A DNA stretch of 64,000 nt, from NCBI GenBank assembly GCA_004369045.1, contig ML213503.1:2540924-2604923 (forward strand), read 5' to 3'. This stretch comes from Heliocybe sulcata (lineage: Eukaryota; Basidiomycota; Agaricomycetes; Gloeophyllales; Gloeophyllaceae). Below, in pieces: positions 19,634-31,593 of the stretch. Position numbers and translations under genes: made by a program. Position 1 is the first letter of the stretch. The number at the start of each line of letters is the position of its first letter. The notes beneath the pieces are model-generated. The model did no database searches. It worked only from the letters and a program-made list of their open reading frames with translations, and was not told where the DNA came from.

Positions 19634-21484
19634 CTAGTCCCACTCAGCTTGCCGCCAATGACCAGTGAATTGAGGCTGACTTTCGAAACTGGATCCTTCA
19701 TCTGGTCGGACGCCAGCTTCGTACGGGTCTCCACCAGGCGGAGGAGAAGGAGTAGGAGACTTCCCGCGCAGCCTGGTAATGACGCCAAGTCGACGCTCTG
19801 CACAAGCATCCACGATAAATAATCCGACGAATCTGGAGTGAACTTCACTCACGGAGTTCGACGCGCAGATTCCCGTCGGGGAGTTCCTCGTCCGAATCCA
19901 GTAATGGGTCGCTGGTGTTCACAGAATGCCATGCTTCTGTTTGATGAGGCCGATGTATCATTAGGGTACGAGTTTGACTGTAAGAGTTAGACGTACGTTC
20001 AAGCATTGAGCGGTCTTCCGTCACGACGTGAAGGCCTAGCCTAACTATCTCGGGAACGGGCGGGGCGGGTGCGACTAAGGGCGGGATCATAAATTGGGAA
20101 GACGTCAAAGGGGATGTAACATACTTCTAGTAGGCTGCTCCCGTTCTTTCGGCACGTAGTGGTGGAATGTCTCCCCTCTACTCCCTTGATGGACGGCAGG
20201 GTGGTGGCTGCGGTGTCTCCGAGGAGCCAGATCTACTCGCGCCAATCAGGCAACCAGATAGCAGAAACTCGTCTGCGGCGCACCTCTCGGGGGAGGAGCC
20301 GGAGCAGGCGATTGCACCGCTCTCCGTTCGTGCTCCGTTTGATTCACTAGCTTCTGCAGGAACTGGCTCCTCAGCTGCGACATCTTCCTGCCCCATTCGA
20401 CTTCTTCCAATGGATCCAGATTCTCTTCTTCCATTTCCCGCGCTGAGATGGGGCGAATGAAGGGCAGCCTTCCCGGACGCGAGCGTGCGTAGTCGTCCGA
20501 GAAAGGATTGGGCACATCCGTGCCTTCCAGATGGTGGAAGATGAGCCAGAGGAAGGCGCGGGCGCGGGAAGAAGAAGACAATTCAACCGGCATAAACAAG
20601 TCCATGAAGTCCGTGGGTGGGTCGAAGTGAGGCAGTGTCTAGCCCCGGAGGTTAGCTGCGGCGCCAAAGTGGACATGGTATGGACTCTCACGGAAGCATG
20701 GTTCGCTAAGACAAAGATTAGATTAACTACACTAGTAGGAGGTTTCTGTCCGGATTGCTTGGAGCGGTACGTGAACAAGGCGCCTGCCGACTGATACAAT
20801 GTCACTCACTACTTTTGTGATTACTTCGGCTGGTGTGGAGGGCGGCCCGCTTTTGAATTCGGTCGGCAACAGTGCTGCCTTGAGGCAGTTTTTGATACGG
20901 GGAGCATCCTGTGCATTCCCGTCCGTTTTCTGTAACGAAGGAACTGGATGATACGACCTGAGGGCTGTCTTCATCTCCGGGAAGACTGGGCAAAGGTGCT
21001 GTGATGAGCGCCTACACTTAGGAGGTGGCAAATGCTGCTTACAGGCCATCGTCGTGTTGATCCTGCCGACGTTGGTAAGTAGGCATATCTTGGCAAATTC
21101 CACCGCAAAGGCGGGCGTTTCGGCCATCTTGTCCTTCAAGACCTTGGAGCACTTGCTGGAATTGAACAGCGCGCCGATGTACAGATCTGAGAAGGTCACT
21201 TTGTTTCCCGCTTTTCCGGGAGATGGATCCGTAAAGACCCTGTTCGTGTCTGAAAAAATATAGTGGAGAAGAGCATATTGGACGTCCTTGCGGGTGAGCG
21301 GCTCGGCGTCACTGCGCTTGATGGGCACGGTTTTGCGGTGAACATACTGCGCGCTGACCATGTCTCCTCAGCAGACTGATCTTCAGATAAGGAGCAACAT
21401 GGAAACTTACGTAGCTTCGGCTTGAGCTGGAGCCCACCCTTGCACGCTGGGCTGCCTTGAAGGACCTGCTTGATCGGATTCCAT
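19634..21484 (-). CDS. Ies1-like INO80 chromatin-remodelling subunit, copy A
   Basis: Predicted nuclear subunit of the INO80 nucleosome remodeller (annotated in basidiomycetes as Ino eighty subunit 1). Multi-exon; starts MESDQAGPSRQPSVQGWAPA at 21484. Conserved block: AEPLTRKDVQYALLHYIFSD, KVTFSDLYIGALFNSSKCSK, FAKICLLTNVGRINTTMA, then FPEMKTALRSYHPVPSLQKT and DAPRIKNCLKAALL. Middle: ARAFLWLIFHHLEGTDVPNP, PLEEVEWGRKM. C-terminus: AWHSVNTSDPLLDSDEELPD, then a last exon with RRLGVITRLRGKSPTPSPPP ending at 19634. The same blocks in the same order occur in the gene at 37262, so the two are paralogues. Interior exon borders were not all fixed. Confidence 0.8.
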
Positions 21485-22550
21485 GGGAGAGAAACACAAG
21501 AATAGATGCTGGGCGCAAAGAAACAATTACGACACGCTGTGCCGAAGTTGAAGGTGTCTGCAGAAAGCAGAAAAAGTATTCAGTTCATTCACGTGGGTTG
21601 CCTGGAGAAAGGGCCTTATTCGCACGATTATCATGAGAAGTCTTGGGCAATCAGTTCAAGGGATGTATGGGGCATCCTATGTATACACGCCACATGAGCT
21701 GGTTGATAGAGTGACCGCTTGTCTCCAGGAGGTCGAGAAAAAGTATCACCTTTGCTGCGGTCGAAATAAAATACTGCGTGGTCCATAATAAAGATCAGGT
21801 CGCCGTCTTTAAACAAAGACGCACAAAAGAATACTCGGGCTTACCCACAGCGTATTGTAACTTGGCTGGAACCGTTACGTACTCCTATTTGATCACGACG
21901 CAATCCTAATTTGGAATTCGCGGATGCAAAATTTGGCTCGGATTACATCATACATTCGGCTTCTCAAGTCGTTTGCACCGGGTCACTCTCCGTCTACCGT
22001 TTAAATGTCTCAACTCGACGAGAAGACACAGGTCGTCTGATGCATATTCAGTACTTGAATTTCACTGACGGAGCACACCGTTGAGCAGAAGGAAATGCAA
22101 ACTTTCCTGGAGGGGCTTCGGGCCTCCTCGCAGTTGCAGCAAAACATTCAGGACTACACCAACCGGTGCTGGGATAAGCGAGTAGCTTCTTTCCATATTA
22201 TCCTGCATATTGATGAGCATGTTCTGTAGATGCATGACAGGGACGCCGGGCAGCTCGCTGTCAAGTAGTGAGCAGAGATGCATCGGAAGCTGCGTGGAAA
22301 GATTCATCGACTCAAGCGTGTTCTTGGTGAAGAAGCTGGAACAAGACAGACTCAGTTTGCAAGGCCTGTCGCAGTAGGCGAACACCCCGTGTAGATAGGC
22401 GACGCGAACGCATTCGGGCTACGCGCACGTCTACACATGCTATGACGTATAACGCAACCATATCACAAGTTACATACGCACTAAACTGACAGTGGCGGGA
22501 CGTTGTTACGATGCTACAGCTGTACAGGCTAGATGAGCAGGAAGTGACGA
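21485..22550. other. Intergenic region with one coding-like fragment
   Basis: 1,066 bp upstream of the Ies1-like gene and downstream of the acyltransferase. Apart from the minus-strand coding-like fragment ending at 22062 (listed separately) I see nothing. Confidence 0.5.
22062..22414 (-). pseudogene. Coding-like fragment, possible F-box/LRR remnant
   Basis: Open minus-strand frame of about 117 codons without an ATG near its 5' end: YLHGVFAYCDRPCKLSLSCS, TKNTLESMNLSTQLPMHLCS, PVMHLQNMLINMQDNMERSY, ending NGVLRQ. Composition and leucine spacing recall fungal F-box/LRR proteins, but no motif is firm. It may be the last exon of a decayed gene; a suitable 5' exon was not found. Confidence 0.3.
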
Positions 22551-24080
22551 CTACAAGGCACGCTGTTTTATCTTACTCCATGTCCATCCAAGCATCGCTG
22601 GCATGAAGAAACAAAATGCATCGAGTATCTCTCTTTGAGAGCGCAACTGCACAGGAACTTCGACGACGTCCTGCGACGCAAACGACCCGGTATCCAAATA
22701 TTTCGCCATAAGCTGATCCTTGTCCCGCCATCTTTCCCGGAGCCAGTCTTCGAATGCCACCTTCTCTGCTTCAGGAACGTCGATCTCAACTGCAGATCCA
22801 TTCGGTAAGACCTTGGGATTCGTCGAAGAGAGATCTCCCAAGGGCACTTCCGATGCGACATCGAATTGACGAATATGGATGTGAATCGCGGGAGGCGGGA
22901 TTCGGTCAAAGAATATTGATCGGAGAGTATAATACGACTGGCCGTATCCGAGAGGCGGAATGCCTAGGCTAACGTTAGTGACGCTCGCATACTAATTGCT
23001 CAAACTTACCTGGATAAGCCACGGTGAGGTCCAGGAGCTGCAGACTAGGAATGCGAGGAGCGAGGGATCGCAAACTGTATTGTAACCCCGTCGACCGCGG
23101 AAGTAGGGTATGCACCATGTCCGGCTGAATCACCGAGCAGGCACAATCAGGGTCAAGATAGGAGAAGTAGGCTTTGAGTACACTTACGATTCCAAGCTTG
23201 TCTGCGAACTTCTTACTGACCGGTCTGGTATCAGCGCTGACTAATGTACCCTCGGGGTATAGCAGGAAGGACAGGGGTATATCTTGCTTCTCCGCCCGGC
23301 GACCCAGGCGGGAGAGTTGCGACGACAAACTCAATCTGTCGGATGCCCATGACCTCGCCAGAAAGATGAAGTCAAAATTTTGCATACCCTAGAAATGAGG
23401 AACTGGGGGTGAGGGGAGAGGCAGGACAATACGTGAGAGAGCACGTACCCAGCCAACAACAGGTATCCACTTCAGGCTCTTCTTCAGTACAATGAACACG
23501 TCTCTGTGCGTGTTCATAAAGTACATCAAGCACCACGCGTACCACCAGTCCGCGTAAACCTGAGTTTGGACAATCAGACACTCGAGCTTACATGTTCGAA
23601 GGACGCGTACCTGATGATTGGGTATCAGAACCGCCTTGCTCGCGAGCCGCAACTCGACGACCCGGCCTGAGTCATCCCGGACTACAATCTTCTCCAATTC
23701 CTCATCGGAGAAACGCCCCTTTCCTTCCCTCTCAAACGATATAATCAATTTGGTCGGCGCGAACCACTGGCACATCAGCACTACGCGCGAGCACCCGCGT
23801 CAGGCGTGTCGCAAGCGCGGACAGGAGTAGCAAGCTGCTCACCTAGCAGCGCTGCGAAAGCGCCTTTCGTGTACCGGATCCCCGCCTCGTACAGTTTGTA
23901 CGCGGCGTTCAGGGGGACCAAGCGCAGCGGTAGCAAGAAGACGAATTGCGTCCCGTTGACCATGAGGCACCCGAGGTTGAATACTATACAGAACAAGATC
24001 CCATTGACGACCTGCGCCCACGTCCTGCGTGGCCTGGCGGATATGGGGAGAGCATATACAGGGACTTGCGTGCCGGCCAT
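22551..24080 (-). CDS. PlsC-family lysophospholipid acyltransferase (Cst26/LCLAT-like)
   Basis: Membrane acyltransferase of the 1-acylglycerol-phosphate/lysophosphatidylinositol type; yeast Cst26 (Psi1) and animal LCLAT1 are the closest families I can name. Starts MAGTQVPVYALPISARPRR at 24080, with an N-terminal membrane segment (NGILFCIVFNLGCLMVNGTQ). Acyl-acceptor motif NHQVYADWWY (the NHx4D form) spans an intron; then KWIPVVGWGMQNFDFIFLAR and the LYPEGTLVS motif (EGT). C-terminal part: LQLLDLTVAYPG, IPPAIHIHIRQF and ending WTWSKIKQRAL at 22551. About six introns. Exact acyl acceptor cannot be told from sequence; ER location is inferred. Confidence 0.88.
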
Positions 24081-24510
24081 AGTACAGCAAGACGTTGTCG
24101 TCGGTCGAGACGCGCAAAACAACCAAGTTATAGTACAGCCCGCAGGGCACAGGTATATACACGGGAGAGGTGGCCCTACAGACGCGTGTCGTGTGGCCGG
24201 GGTGATATGTCCGTAAGCTTTACGCGACTGTTCGGCCCGCACATTTCAATCTTGCCCAGGAACCGCCGATCGGTCTTTATAAGCTCCTATAAGCTCCAGT
24301 AATGCAGTTATAGGCAGTTGTCATAAGCAATAGGATTACACTCTATCATCGAAATCATGAATTGCATTACATGTCGTACTATGAACGTGCAGGCCAGCAT
24401 TGAAAGTATAGATGCAAGGCGGCAATGATTATGGTACAATGTATGGCTGGGTAGTCGTTCCGTCCGTTGCTTCTATATTTCTAATTCTATGCCAGTCTAT
24501 TAATCCTCCA
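24081..24510. other. Intergenic region
   Basis: 430 bp between the acyltransferase start and the transporter A stop; AT-richer than its neighbours. Contains the acyltransferase promoter and the transporter 3' UTR. No feature recognised. Confidence 0.5.
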
Positions 24511-26420
24511 TCAACAAGTGAAAGGGTGGCCTACTAGGCCCGTGTTATATGCATCAATAATTAACTATAGTCAATGAAAATCAGGCTTCAGCCGAGTGCG
24601 GGCGAAAGTGGCTGCAACTACTCACCTTGACCGAAACGTATGTCCCCGCCCCACAAATAAAAGCGCCCAATAAGATAGTAAGAAGAGCAAAGGCCGTCCC
24701 AACCCGTCTCAGACCAAAGGCCTTCCAGCCTCCTTCGAGATGGTAGGTGTCATGCAGCCAGAAAAATCCGGCGAGGCCGTAGGTGTACCACGATGCGAAA
24801 ATAGCCGCGGCGATCCCAATGAGATACGAAAAGATAGGCACCGCGATTGCAAGCACGGCTGCTACTCCTACGGCAACCAGGCACAGGAGGACCCAGCAGA
24901 CCCAACCCAGGACGGTGTGCGAGTGGACGTGGCGCGTACGGCGGAAGAATCGCATGAAGACGAGCTTGGCAGCTGTATGGGAGTAAAGACTTCCGGCACT
25001 GAGAGGGACATGTCAGAATCGATATCCACAGCCATAATAGTGAGTGCTACGGACATCAGGAAGTTGCCGAGCGCAACGGCGAAGGTGGTCTTGGACCAGA
25101 GAGGCGGCAGGGAGAGTAATGCGGGAGACTGGACAGTTGGGCCAATGAAGATATACATTACGACGCTGAATGCAACGTAGAATGCGGTGGAAAATCCTTG
25201 CAAGCACGTTGCTGCCTATTAGAAATGTATGTCAGACGCGGAACCCCGTCGAATCAACGTGGAATGGTTAATACCTTCATAGCGTCCTGCGGGCGGGGCA
25301 TCTCCGACATTAAAATAAAGAACCTAGCACCAGCCTTCAGCAGTGCTCCAGATAGAAGTCCACGGATTACTTACATAAAGTGGCCCGCATAAGCAAACAC
25401 CTAGTTTCGGAACTTTTGATAAGTATTTCACGATCTCTCTCAGCCCCTTTCATCCGTTACTTACAGGATTAGTAATGGCGAGGAAGGCATGATAGAAATC
25501 GGTCTTGACGACAATGTCCACCCTGCGACCTTCGGCAGGGTTTGTGCCAGCAGCGATCATCGCCAAGACGCCGGCGAAGACGATTAAGCCGGAACTAAAG
25601 ATGCCCAAGCGACTGAGATGGCCCAGTGTACGTGGGAGGGCGAGCAGAAACGTGAACGCAGCGAAGATGAGGAGGAGCCACATGGAGCAGAAGCCTTGGT
25701 CGGAGAGGGTCGATAGGGCTAGCTGACCAGATAATAGCTCGGATCCCTTTCACTCGCATTAGGACTAAAGTCAATCACCAGTATGAAGTATACTCACGGT
25801 TGCGCAAATGGCAAAGATTATGGTGCCGGCTGACAAGACTTCTCTTCCAATAGGGCCGAAAAGAATATACCCCGCATCACCTGGAGCACTGTCAGAACAT
25901 GGAAGGCCACGCGGAGCCTTACTTACCCATGTTGTGGACTTCGGGATGATTCAACTTGAAGTCGATTAAAAGCTTGGCCGTGAACAGCGCAAACATGCCG
26001 AGGAATACAATCAGAATCACGGCGGGGACAATACCTTTCCGTCACAGAATTGTCAGAGCTAGGACAAGATGAAACCTCCGCTATTCACATACCGACAACT
26101 GCTAGAGCACTTGGGAGGGCCAACATCCCATTGCTGACGATTTCAGCAATCATCAAGAGAGCCACGAACTAATACCTCTGTTAAGTATGGTTATAATAAA
26201 GTCATCACTTGTTACGCACCTGCCAGCGCAACGTCTTGTATCGGATATCATTGCTCTCCTCGTCACCAAAGACGTCTACACGCTCGAGCGAGCTCTCAGT
26301 GCGGTGCAGACTCGGAGGGTTGTAGCTCTGGGGGGAGGGCGAGGGCCGGGAGCTGCGCTTCTCGCTCCCGTCCATGGAAAGGTGGACTTGTCGTCCTTTT
26401 TCGCAGTCCGGCGAGTCCAT
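24511..26420 (-). CDS. AAAP-family amino acid transporter, copy A (Mtr-like)
   Basis: Plasma-membrane or vacuolar amino acid permease of the Aa_trans (PF01490) family, resembling Neurospora MTR. About a dozen short exons. Cytosolic N-terminus MDSPDCEKGRQVHLSMDGSE, then DVFGDEESNDIRYKTLRW preceding the first helix, as typical for these transporters. Membrane segments include VALLMIAEIVSNGMLALPSA, PAVILIVFLGMFALFTAKLL, AGTIIFAICAT, LLIFAAFTFLLALPRTLGHL and IAVPIFSYLIGIAAAIFASW. The last exon encodes LIIDAYNTGLVGHPFTC with stop at 24511; it follows an intron after the codons for YVSVK, and reading past that donor gives a false end. Tandem with copy B at 27376. Confidence 0.9.
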
Positions 26421-27375
26421 GTCGACTGGAGTGGCGGTGGAAGCCCTGGCTACGATGGCCAGGGCGTGTCAGGTTTTAATAAGATATGTCGCTTATCCGC
26501 TAAGGGGTGAATCTCTCCCGAAAGATCTACCGATCGCTACTCGCATGCTTCCCCTCGGCGCGTAATCAGGTCATGGATAAAAGCCCGGATAGCTCGACAT
26601 TCGGAAGTTCTTGGATGATAGCCAACATCAGCCAGCGGGGAGGTCCTCTGAGGCGGATACCTGTCTTTAACGTGGAAGGTTGCGTGGATACAGAAATATT
26701 GCTGCATCATGTATTGAGCGTTTCGTAGGAGAGTTCATTATAGGACGCCATAGAGGGGAGACGGTTGCAGTCTGATGGAAGCTGCTTCCGAGCATCTCGA
26801 TCACAGATCTGCACAAGGTGGCGCCAGCTACCAGCTTCTTCACCTCATCGATGCCGCGTACAACTCCAAGGAATCAAAGAAAGGCTACATCGATGCTCAC
26901 TGGGACGTAACGCGTAAGTAATCGCGCAAATGTGAATTGTAGACGTGTTGCTCTTTCAGAAACAGCACAGCGCATCCAGCACTAGTGTAGCTTGACTATA
27001 ATACCCATCGAAACTGAGTACCGCGGGCAAACGAGCTGACGCAAGACTCTGCCTTTGGGGATAGTAGACCAGACAATGTTCTGCTTCAATGCAGAATGCC
27101 AGTATCTTGGCGAGTTGTCATGTTTTCCTGACGATGAGCCGAATATTCGTTATTGAGTGGCGAGGTGGATAGTGTGTTGAAGGAAGGAGGTCACCCGAGT
27201 GTCGAGCAGGAACATGTGTTCGATGTATTCGCGTTCCGGAAGATCTCGTATTGGAAAAGAGCTGTACATGAGGCTCAGAAGGTGCAGGGTACTGTGCACC
27301 AAATATACCTCTTCCTCACGGCACGTGCAGTACCACAAATACCCAAATATTATACTCTGTACGTACTTACGTCGG
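26421..27375. other. Spacer between the two transporter genes
   Basis: 955 bp. Holds the promoter of transporter A, a possible small two-exon gene on the plus strand (26775-26985) and the 3' UTR of copy B. Nothing else recognised. Confidence 0.5.
26775..26985 (+). CDS. Possible small two-exon gene, 54 residues
   Basis: ATG at 26775 gives MEAASEHLDHRSAQGGASYQ and continues LLHLIDAAYNSKESKKGYID to 26913; a consensus GTAAGT donor and a TTTCAG acceptor (exon 2 26960-26985) join it in phase to QTAQRIQH and a TAG. Intron 46 nt. Codon composition looks coding and the splice sites are good, but no family is recognised and the protein is very short. It may be a true small protein or the remnant of a longer gene. 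Confidence 0.4.
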
Positions 27376-29293
27376 TCAGCAAGTAAATGGGTGGCCGACC
27401 AGTCCATCAGCGTAAGCTTCGACTATCAGCTGAAGATATCGCAAGTTCAATGGGGATGTCATGTGACTAGATGAACTGGCTCACCTTGATAGAAACATAA
27501 GTTCCAGCCACGCATATGAATGCGCCCAAAAGCACTGTGAGGACGGCTATTATTGTCCCAGCCCACTTCCTCGCGAGGGCTTTTCTCCCACCCTCAAGAT
27601 AATAGGTGTCATGTAGCCAGAAAAACCCAGCCACCCCGTATGTATACCAAGAAGCGAAGAGGGCAGCGACGATACCAATCAAATAAGAGAAAACGGGCAC
27701 CGCGATGGCCAGGACGAAAGCAATCCCAACAGCTCCGAAGCATAGCAGAATCCACGTGAACCATCCCAAAAATGTATGAGAGTGGACGTGACGTGAGTGA
27801 CGGAAGAATCTGATCATGAGCAGCTTCGCTGCGGTGTGGGTGCAGAGACTCCCGGAGCTGCGATCAGAAGTTAGTCAACCATCGGAAGGAGAACAAAGAG
27901 CGCGCGTCGTACATCAGAAAGTTCCCGAGTGCGATGCCGAAGGCTGCTTTTGCCCATTTTGGCGGCAGTGAGAAGAAGGCCGGGGACTGTACCGTGTTTC
28001 CGATGTAGACGTAGATGACGACACTGAACACGACGTAGAAAACGGTCGCGAAACCTTGCAGGCACCAGGCCGCCTGCAGCGGGTTACATAAGAGATCAGT
28101 GCGAAGTCAAGGGACCACTGGCTGACCTTCATTGCGTCTTGAGGTCGGCGCATTTCCGATACGAACATGAAGAACCTCGAATTTCATAGGCGCAGCGCGC
28201 TTGATTAGTTGGCTAGCCTGTAGCGCTAAGAAATCGATTAATTACATGAAGTGTCCTATTTGGTCATGAGTACGGTAAGTGGGGAGAATAAATATGGATG
28301 GAATTACCAGCGTATGCAAAGACCTGTCAATACCAGTTGACGACAGCGCCCATAATACTCGACGGCGAACGTACGGGGTTCGTGATAGCCAGAAAAGCTT
28401 CATAGAAGTTGGTAGATATGGTCGCATTAATGACACGTCCCGGTACGGGGTTCGCGCCTGCACCGGCCATGCCGACGACGCCGGCAACCAGTATCAGGAG
28501 TGAGCTGAAAAGAGCCAGATTGCTCAGGTGGCCGAGGGTACGCGGGATGGCACAAAGGAATGTGGCTACTGCAAAGATGAGTAGCAGATACATGGTGCAT
28601 AGTCCCTGGTTCGATAAAGTAGACAGGGCCTGCTGGCCTGATAGAAGTTCAGAGCCCTGCGCAAACATTAAATTAGATTTATAAGAGGCGGATTAAGTGG
28701 TGAACCGCGTACACATGCACATATAGCAAAGAGGATTGTTCCAAGAGAGAGGATCTCTCGTCCTACCCGACCAAACAGAAGTTGGCCGGCATCACCTGCG
28801 CAAATTCCAGCGTAAGGTTGATAGTTCGGGCCAGTGTCAATCCGCGCTCACCCATGTTATGAACATCAGGATGGTTCAACTTGAAGTCAATCAGCAGCTT
28901 TGCCGTGAAAAGGGCGAACACGCCGAGGAACACAATCAATATCACGGCCGGCACAATGCCTTCAAAGTGCAGGGTATTAGAGGTTTACATGGTGCTTAAG
29001 GACTTCGATAAGCACCGACAACGGCTAACGCGCTCGGGAGGGATAGCATTCCATTGCTGACCACCTCCGCTATCATCAACAAGGCTACAAACTACAGGTA
29101 CGTCGCCCAAAGGGTTATTTCACGACATCACAGGGTGACGAAGACGAGGAAGTACCTGCCAGCTCAGGGTCTTGTATCTTATCTGGTGGCCTTCTTCATT
29201 CCCGAAGACATCCTCCACCGTGGTATTGGTGCGGTCGGATCGCTTGCCGACATCCAGCTGGGATTCCTTGACACTGGCATGGGACGGATCCAT
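27376..29293 (-). CDS. AAAP-family amino acid transporter, copy B (Mtr-like)
   Basis: Second, head-to-tail copy of the transporter at 24511. Starts MDPSHASVKESQLDVGKRSD at 29293; shares the pre-helix motif (DVFGNEEGHQIRYKTLSWQ), helices such as PAVILIVFLGVFALFTAKLL, LIDFKLNHPDVHNMG, SELLSGQQALSTLSNQG, LLLIFAVATFLCAIPRTLGH and SYLIGIVAALFASWYTYGVA. The final exon encodes LIVEAYADGLVGHPFTC, stop at 27376, again after an intron following YVSIK. Exon pattern parallels copy A. N-terminal tails differ most, which may alter trafficking or turnover. Substrate range is inferred from the family only (neutral or aromatic amino acids). Confidence 0.9.
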
Positions 29294-29960
29294 CGCAAAA
29301 GACAGGTCTAAGACGGTCTGAATGTATCAGATGCGTCCTTCGTCGATGGAAGGGTCAGGGATGCCTCGTCATGGGAGTCCATAGAGCATATCAAGCTAAA
29401 ATTACGCCCTTATCTGGGCGGTTGGGCGGGAGAAGTCGATGCAAAGCGCTGGATAGTCGAGAGTTTCTGAACCTAAATTCCAGTCGGTTGCTCGCGCCAC
29501 TGAGCGCGGGATGCCGGGAGTAGCGCCACTCGGTGATTGGACGACGTTGCATGTTTAGTGCCCGAGTTAGCTCCGAATCAGCTATGACCGTTATATCAGA
29601 GGGTATACTTGTTTCTGCTTCAGCCACAACGTCGGACTATCAGGAACTGCTGCTTGTACCGGATACACGCCCACTGCTTGAGACTGGCCTCGATGCCGGA
29701 AGCCTTCTTCGTGGAGGCCTTTCGAACTGGTCGAAACAAGAGGGTGTCTTTCAGCCCAAACAAAGGGGACTTCAGGAGATAGGCACACGCTTTCAGCTTC
29801 AATTCGGAATTCGGTGGGTGTCCATGACTTCTTACAGCACAAACTGTCACTTGACGTTCTGGTGTTCGCCTTAGATGAGCGCACTATACTCGTGTACGTA
29901 GCGTGGTGCTATATATTTGAACCCGACATCCCAGCGTCGAACCACGACCCCCCTATTGCA
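29294..29960. other. Divergent intergenic region
   Basis: 667 bp between transporter B and the F-box-like gene. A minus-strand frame ending at 29620 (LKACAYLLKSPLFGLKDTLL...) looks mildly coding but has no convincing start or family; I leave it uncalled. Probably promoters. Confidence 0.45.
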
Positions 29961-31088
29961 ATGGCTGCCCACCCGCCCACACTGCCCCGCATCGTAGACG
30001 ACTTGATCCCTGTCATACTGGAGAGCAACGACCACTGGTGGCCTTGCGATTATCTACGGCTTGCTCTCATCTCATCAGCTTGGCTGGATCCTGTGCGAAA
30101 GCGCCTGTATGCCCGCCCCATCATTGCCTCGTACCGCGCATGCACCCTCCTTGCGCGGACACTGGCCGAACAGCCTCACTTGTCCACGCTCATACGGGGC
30201 CTCGAGCTCCGTCCGTTCGCGGAGTACAATGGCTTAGGTCTTGCATGTCGTGACCTGGAGAGCATCAAACTGCTGCTGGGACTTGACCGTCTGGAGCGGG
30301 TCTCTTTGGGAGGAGACCTTGCTGTGAGGGCGGAGCGCTGGTTATCCGTCATAAACTGCTCTTCTCTTGAGGAGTTATGCATTGACGGAAGGCAGCAGCG
30401 ACTAGCATATGGCTGTTTGAGATATCAGCAACCCGCTTCCCTAACCTGGAGTAGTGACCTGTCCGCCAAGCTGGGCCAATGCACCAAGCTTCGGCTCTCT
30501 AACATCGAGCTACATATATCGTCCTCCACACTTCCCATTCCCCGACTCACCGAGCTGGAGATAGAGAGAGCGTACATACTCTCCGGACAACTCCACCAAC
30601 TCTCGAACGACTGGTCCAATTTGCGTCATCTGAGCATAGAAGCGCGCTGTACGTCGGACTTCGATGAGCATATTCAAGCTTTGCTCTCGCACTGCGGTCC
30701 GAGCCTCCAAAGCTTGCATTACGATGTTCGCGATGTCCGCTTGGACGAAGCCATGTTCCACGATAGTTTAGGATCTTGCTCAGCTCTGCGGGAGTTGCGC
30801 CTCAATGGACTTGACATCAATCTGGGGACGTTGTCGTCCATAGGACAGCGATGCGGGAACCTGGAGCAGCTTTCAGTGGAGGGAAGAGTGGTGCGCGTTA
30901 CATCGAATGAATGGGCTGCCTTCATTGGATCGGGTGCTTTGCCGTTGCTGCAGCAGTTGAAGACACCGCCTGGGACGCATGCTCCTCCATTCAGATATTG
31001 GTCTGAACCTATGGGGAGGCAGGTCTTCGATGCGTGCTCGGAGCGAGGCATTAAGCTCGCCAACGCCTTCCTTCGGTCGCATCTGTGA
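29961..31088 (+). CDS. F-box-like protein with LRR-like C-terminal region
   Basis: Single exon, 375 residues from MAAHPPTLPRIVDDLIPVIL at 29961. The N-terminus fits the degenerate F-box of mushroom-forming fungi (LPRIVDDLIPVILES ... LRLALISSAWLDPVRKRLYA), expected to bind Skp1 in an SCF ubiquitin ligase. The rest has irregular leucine-rich units (LERVSLGGDL, LEELCIDGRQ, LTELEIERAY, LRHLSIEARC, LRELRLNGLD, LEQLSVEGRV) that would bind a target. These families are large and fast-evolving in agaricomycetes, and the substrate is unknown. No introns, unlike most neighbours. Confidence 0.75.
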   Translation: MAAHPPTLPRIVDDLIPVILESNDHWWPCDYLRLALISSAWLDPVRKRLYARPIIASYRACTLLARTLAEQPHLSTLIRGLELRPFAEYNGLGLACRDLESIKLLLGLDRLERVSLGGDLAVRAERWLSVINCSSLEELCIDGRQQRLAYGCLRYQQPASLTWSSDLSAKLGQCTKLRLSNIELHISSSTLPIPRLTELEIERAYILSGQLHQLSNDWSNLRHLSIEARCTSDFDEHIQALLSHCGPSLQSLHYDVRDVRLDEAMFHDSLGSCSALRELRLNGLDINLGTLSSIGQRCGNLEQLSVEGRVVRVTSNEWAAFIGSGALPLLQQLKTPPGTHAPPFRYWSEPMGRQVFDACSERGIKLANAFLRSHL

Positions 31089-31593
31089 TTCTTGCCCTGA
31101 GGTGCGTCGGCAACTTTCTCTCAAGAATTCGGAGGTTGACTTCGGACGCAGATCCCCACTGTATATGCATATCAGTTTCTTGATCGGCCTTCTATTCTAT
31201 ACCCTCGGCCTTCCGTATCTTGCCCCCTACATAATAACCATCTTGAGAGGTACTCTACTGTATTCTTACTGTGTATAACATCGCTGTTACTTGCTATGCT
31301 TGTTATGTATCCGCAACTTTTGTACATTCTGATGTTTCTACCGCTTGGGATCCGTGGTTGACGGCATCATGAACGGCGACCAGAGTCGGCGAACAGACCG
31401 CCCAAGCCCACTAATATGGACCGGGTACAGCCACATGTTTCGGCCAGGTCGCTTACGTCCAGTAAAAGCTTTCGACGTCTCATTTCCGTCTGCAGGACCC
31501 TTGCCTGCCAGTCGTCGACGCCTGTCTCGCCCTCCTTTGAATGGGTCTCCTCCGTCGTTCCTTTGCAAACTACTCTCCTTAGTGTTTTGAATA
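31089..31593. other. Intergenic region upstream of the large hydrolase
   Basis: 505 bp with the F-box gene 3' UTR and the promoter/5' UTR of the hydrolase. No separate gene supported. Confidence 0.5.

Noticed and set aside
27467-27484. Transporter B ending ...VSQFI at 27467
   Set aside because: This is retention of the last intron; the conserved terminal exon ending GLVGHPFTC lies at 27376-27426.
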